Assembly: GCA_001509345.1 (NCBI GenBank) | Contig: LGGM01000008.1 | Location: 1 to 35,861 of the forward strand | DNA length: 35,861 nucleotides | Origin: Clostridiales bacterium 38_11 | Lineage (GTDB): Bacteria; Bacillota; Clostridia; Tissierellales; Dethiosulfatibacteraceae | Direction: 5' to 3' | In this document: piece by piece, positions 35,765 through 35,861 of the stretch | Layout of the letters: every line of letters begins with the position of its first letter | Position numbering within the stretch: the first letter of the stretch is position 1 | Position numbers and translations under genes: made by a program | Notes under the pieces: model-generated | Seen by the model: the letters and a program-made list of their open reading frames with translations, nothing else | Told to the model about the DNA's origin: nothing | The model's database searches: none

Positions 35765-35822
35765 TCTCCTTTCTCTCAATCTATCTATTTGGATATTTTC
35801 TACTACTTCGTTACCTTAGTAT

Positions 35823-35851
35823 AGTATATTGAGTGAAGCGCATGTTGTAAA
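35823..35851 (-). promoter_or_regulatory. Putative promoter of the ABC-F gene
   Basis: On the minus strand TTTACA and TATACT are separated by 17 bases, predicting a leader of about 100 bases. Confidence 0.6.
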
Positions 35852-35861
35852 GTGAAAAAAA

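Overview
The window is AT-rich bacterial DNA from a Gram-positive, almost certainly Clostridia-class, organism. The evidence is a dense tRNA cluster with encoded CCA ends, a CIRCE-controlled hrcA-grpE-dnaK-dnaJ operon, a glycyl T-box leader before a single-chain glyS, a ccpN-ppsR pair, a dgt-dnaG-rpoD block, a type A RNase P RNA and many strong AGGAGG ribosome binding sites. It is a core-genome segment, the 'dnaK neighbourhood' conserved across Firmicutes. I see no prophage, insertion sequence, CRISPR array, defence island or secondary-metabolite locus.

Layout. (1) 79-1411: fourteen tRNA genes on the + strand (Thr, Tyr, Gly, Gly, Arg, Gln, Lys, Ser, Ser, Trp, Pro, Ile, a CAT-anticodon tRNA, Phe), closed by a strong terminator. 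(2) 1529-3549: a metallo-beta-lactamase-fold hydrolase convergent with a YprB-like DEDD exonuclease. (3) 3624-7282: comEC-holA, sharing a terminator with the opposing rpsT. (4) 7524-10501: lepA-hemW. (5) 10522-18667: hrcA-grpE-dnaK-dnaJ-prmA-rsmE-mtaB-HIT, a heat-shock and translation/methylation operon controlled by HrcA/CIRCE. (6) 18684-19437: rpsU-yqeY, sharing a terminator with the opposing deoD. (7) 20222-24800: phoH-ybeY-DUF3048 lipoprotein-cdd-era-recO, mostly with overlapping or abutting genes. (8) 24804-27926: T-box leader, glyS, ccpN, ppsR, terminator. (9) 27956-33403: dgt, then dnaG-rpoD from a perfect consensus sigma-A promoter, then trmK and a short nif3-type gene. (10) 33425-33815: rnpB with its promoter and terminator. 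(11) 33799-35851: an ABC-F ATPase on the minus strand with a structured leader.

The shared theme is ribosome and tRNA biology plus replication initiation: S20, S21, EF4, YbeY, Era, PrmA, RsmE, MtaB, TrmK, GlyRS, RNase P and ABC-F, together with DnaG, RpoD, HolA and RecO. Protein folding (DnaK system) and carbon-flow control (CcpN, PpsR) are wired in. Compared with Bacillus subtilis, the segment lacks the sporulation genes normally interleaved here (gpr, spoIIP, yqfC, yqfD) and also pgpH and dgkA. deoD and a DUF3048 lipoprotein sit in two of the gaps. This hints at a non-sporulating clostridial lineage, but the window alone cannot prove it.

I found no wholly new multi-gene system. The most useful leads are: a ccpN gene that appears to need a non-canonical AUC start codon; an inverted repeat and overlapping upstream ORF in the ABC-F leader; a glyS T-box whose glycine specifier I could not place, with glyS apparently co-transcribed with the carbon regulators ccpN-ppsR; a tRNA-Gly(UCC) with C in place of U55; and a CAT tRNA that looks more like the lysidine-modified Ile2 species than elongator Met.
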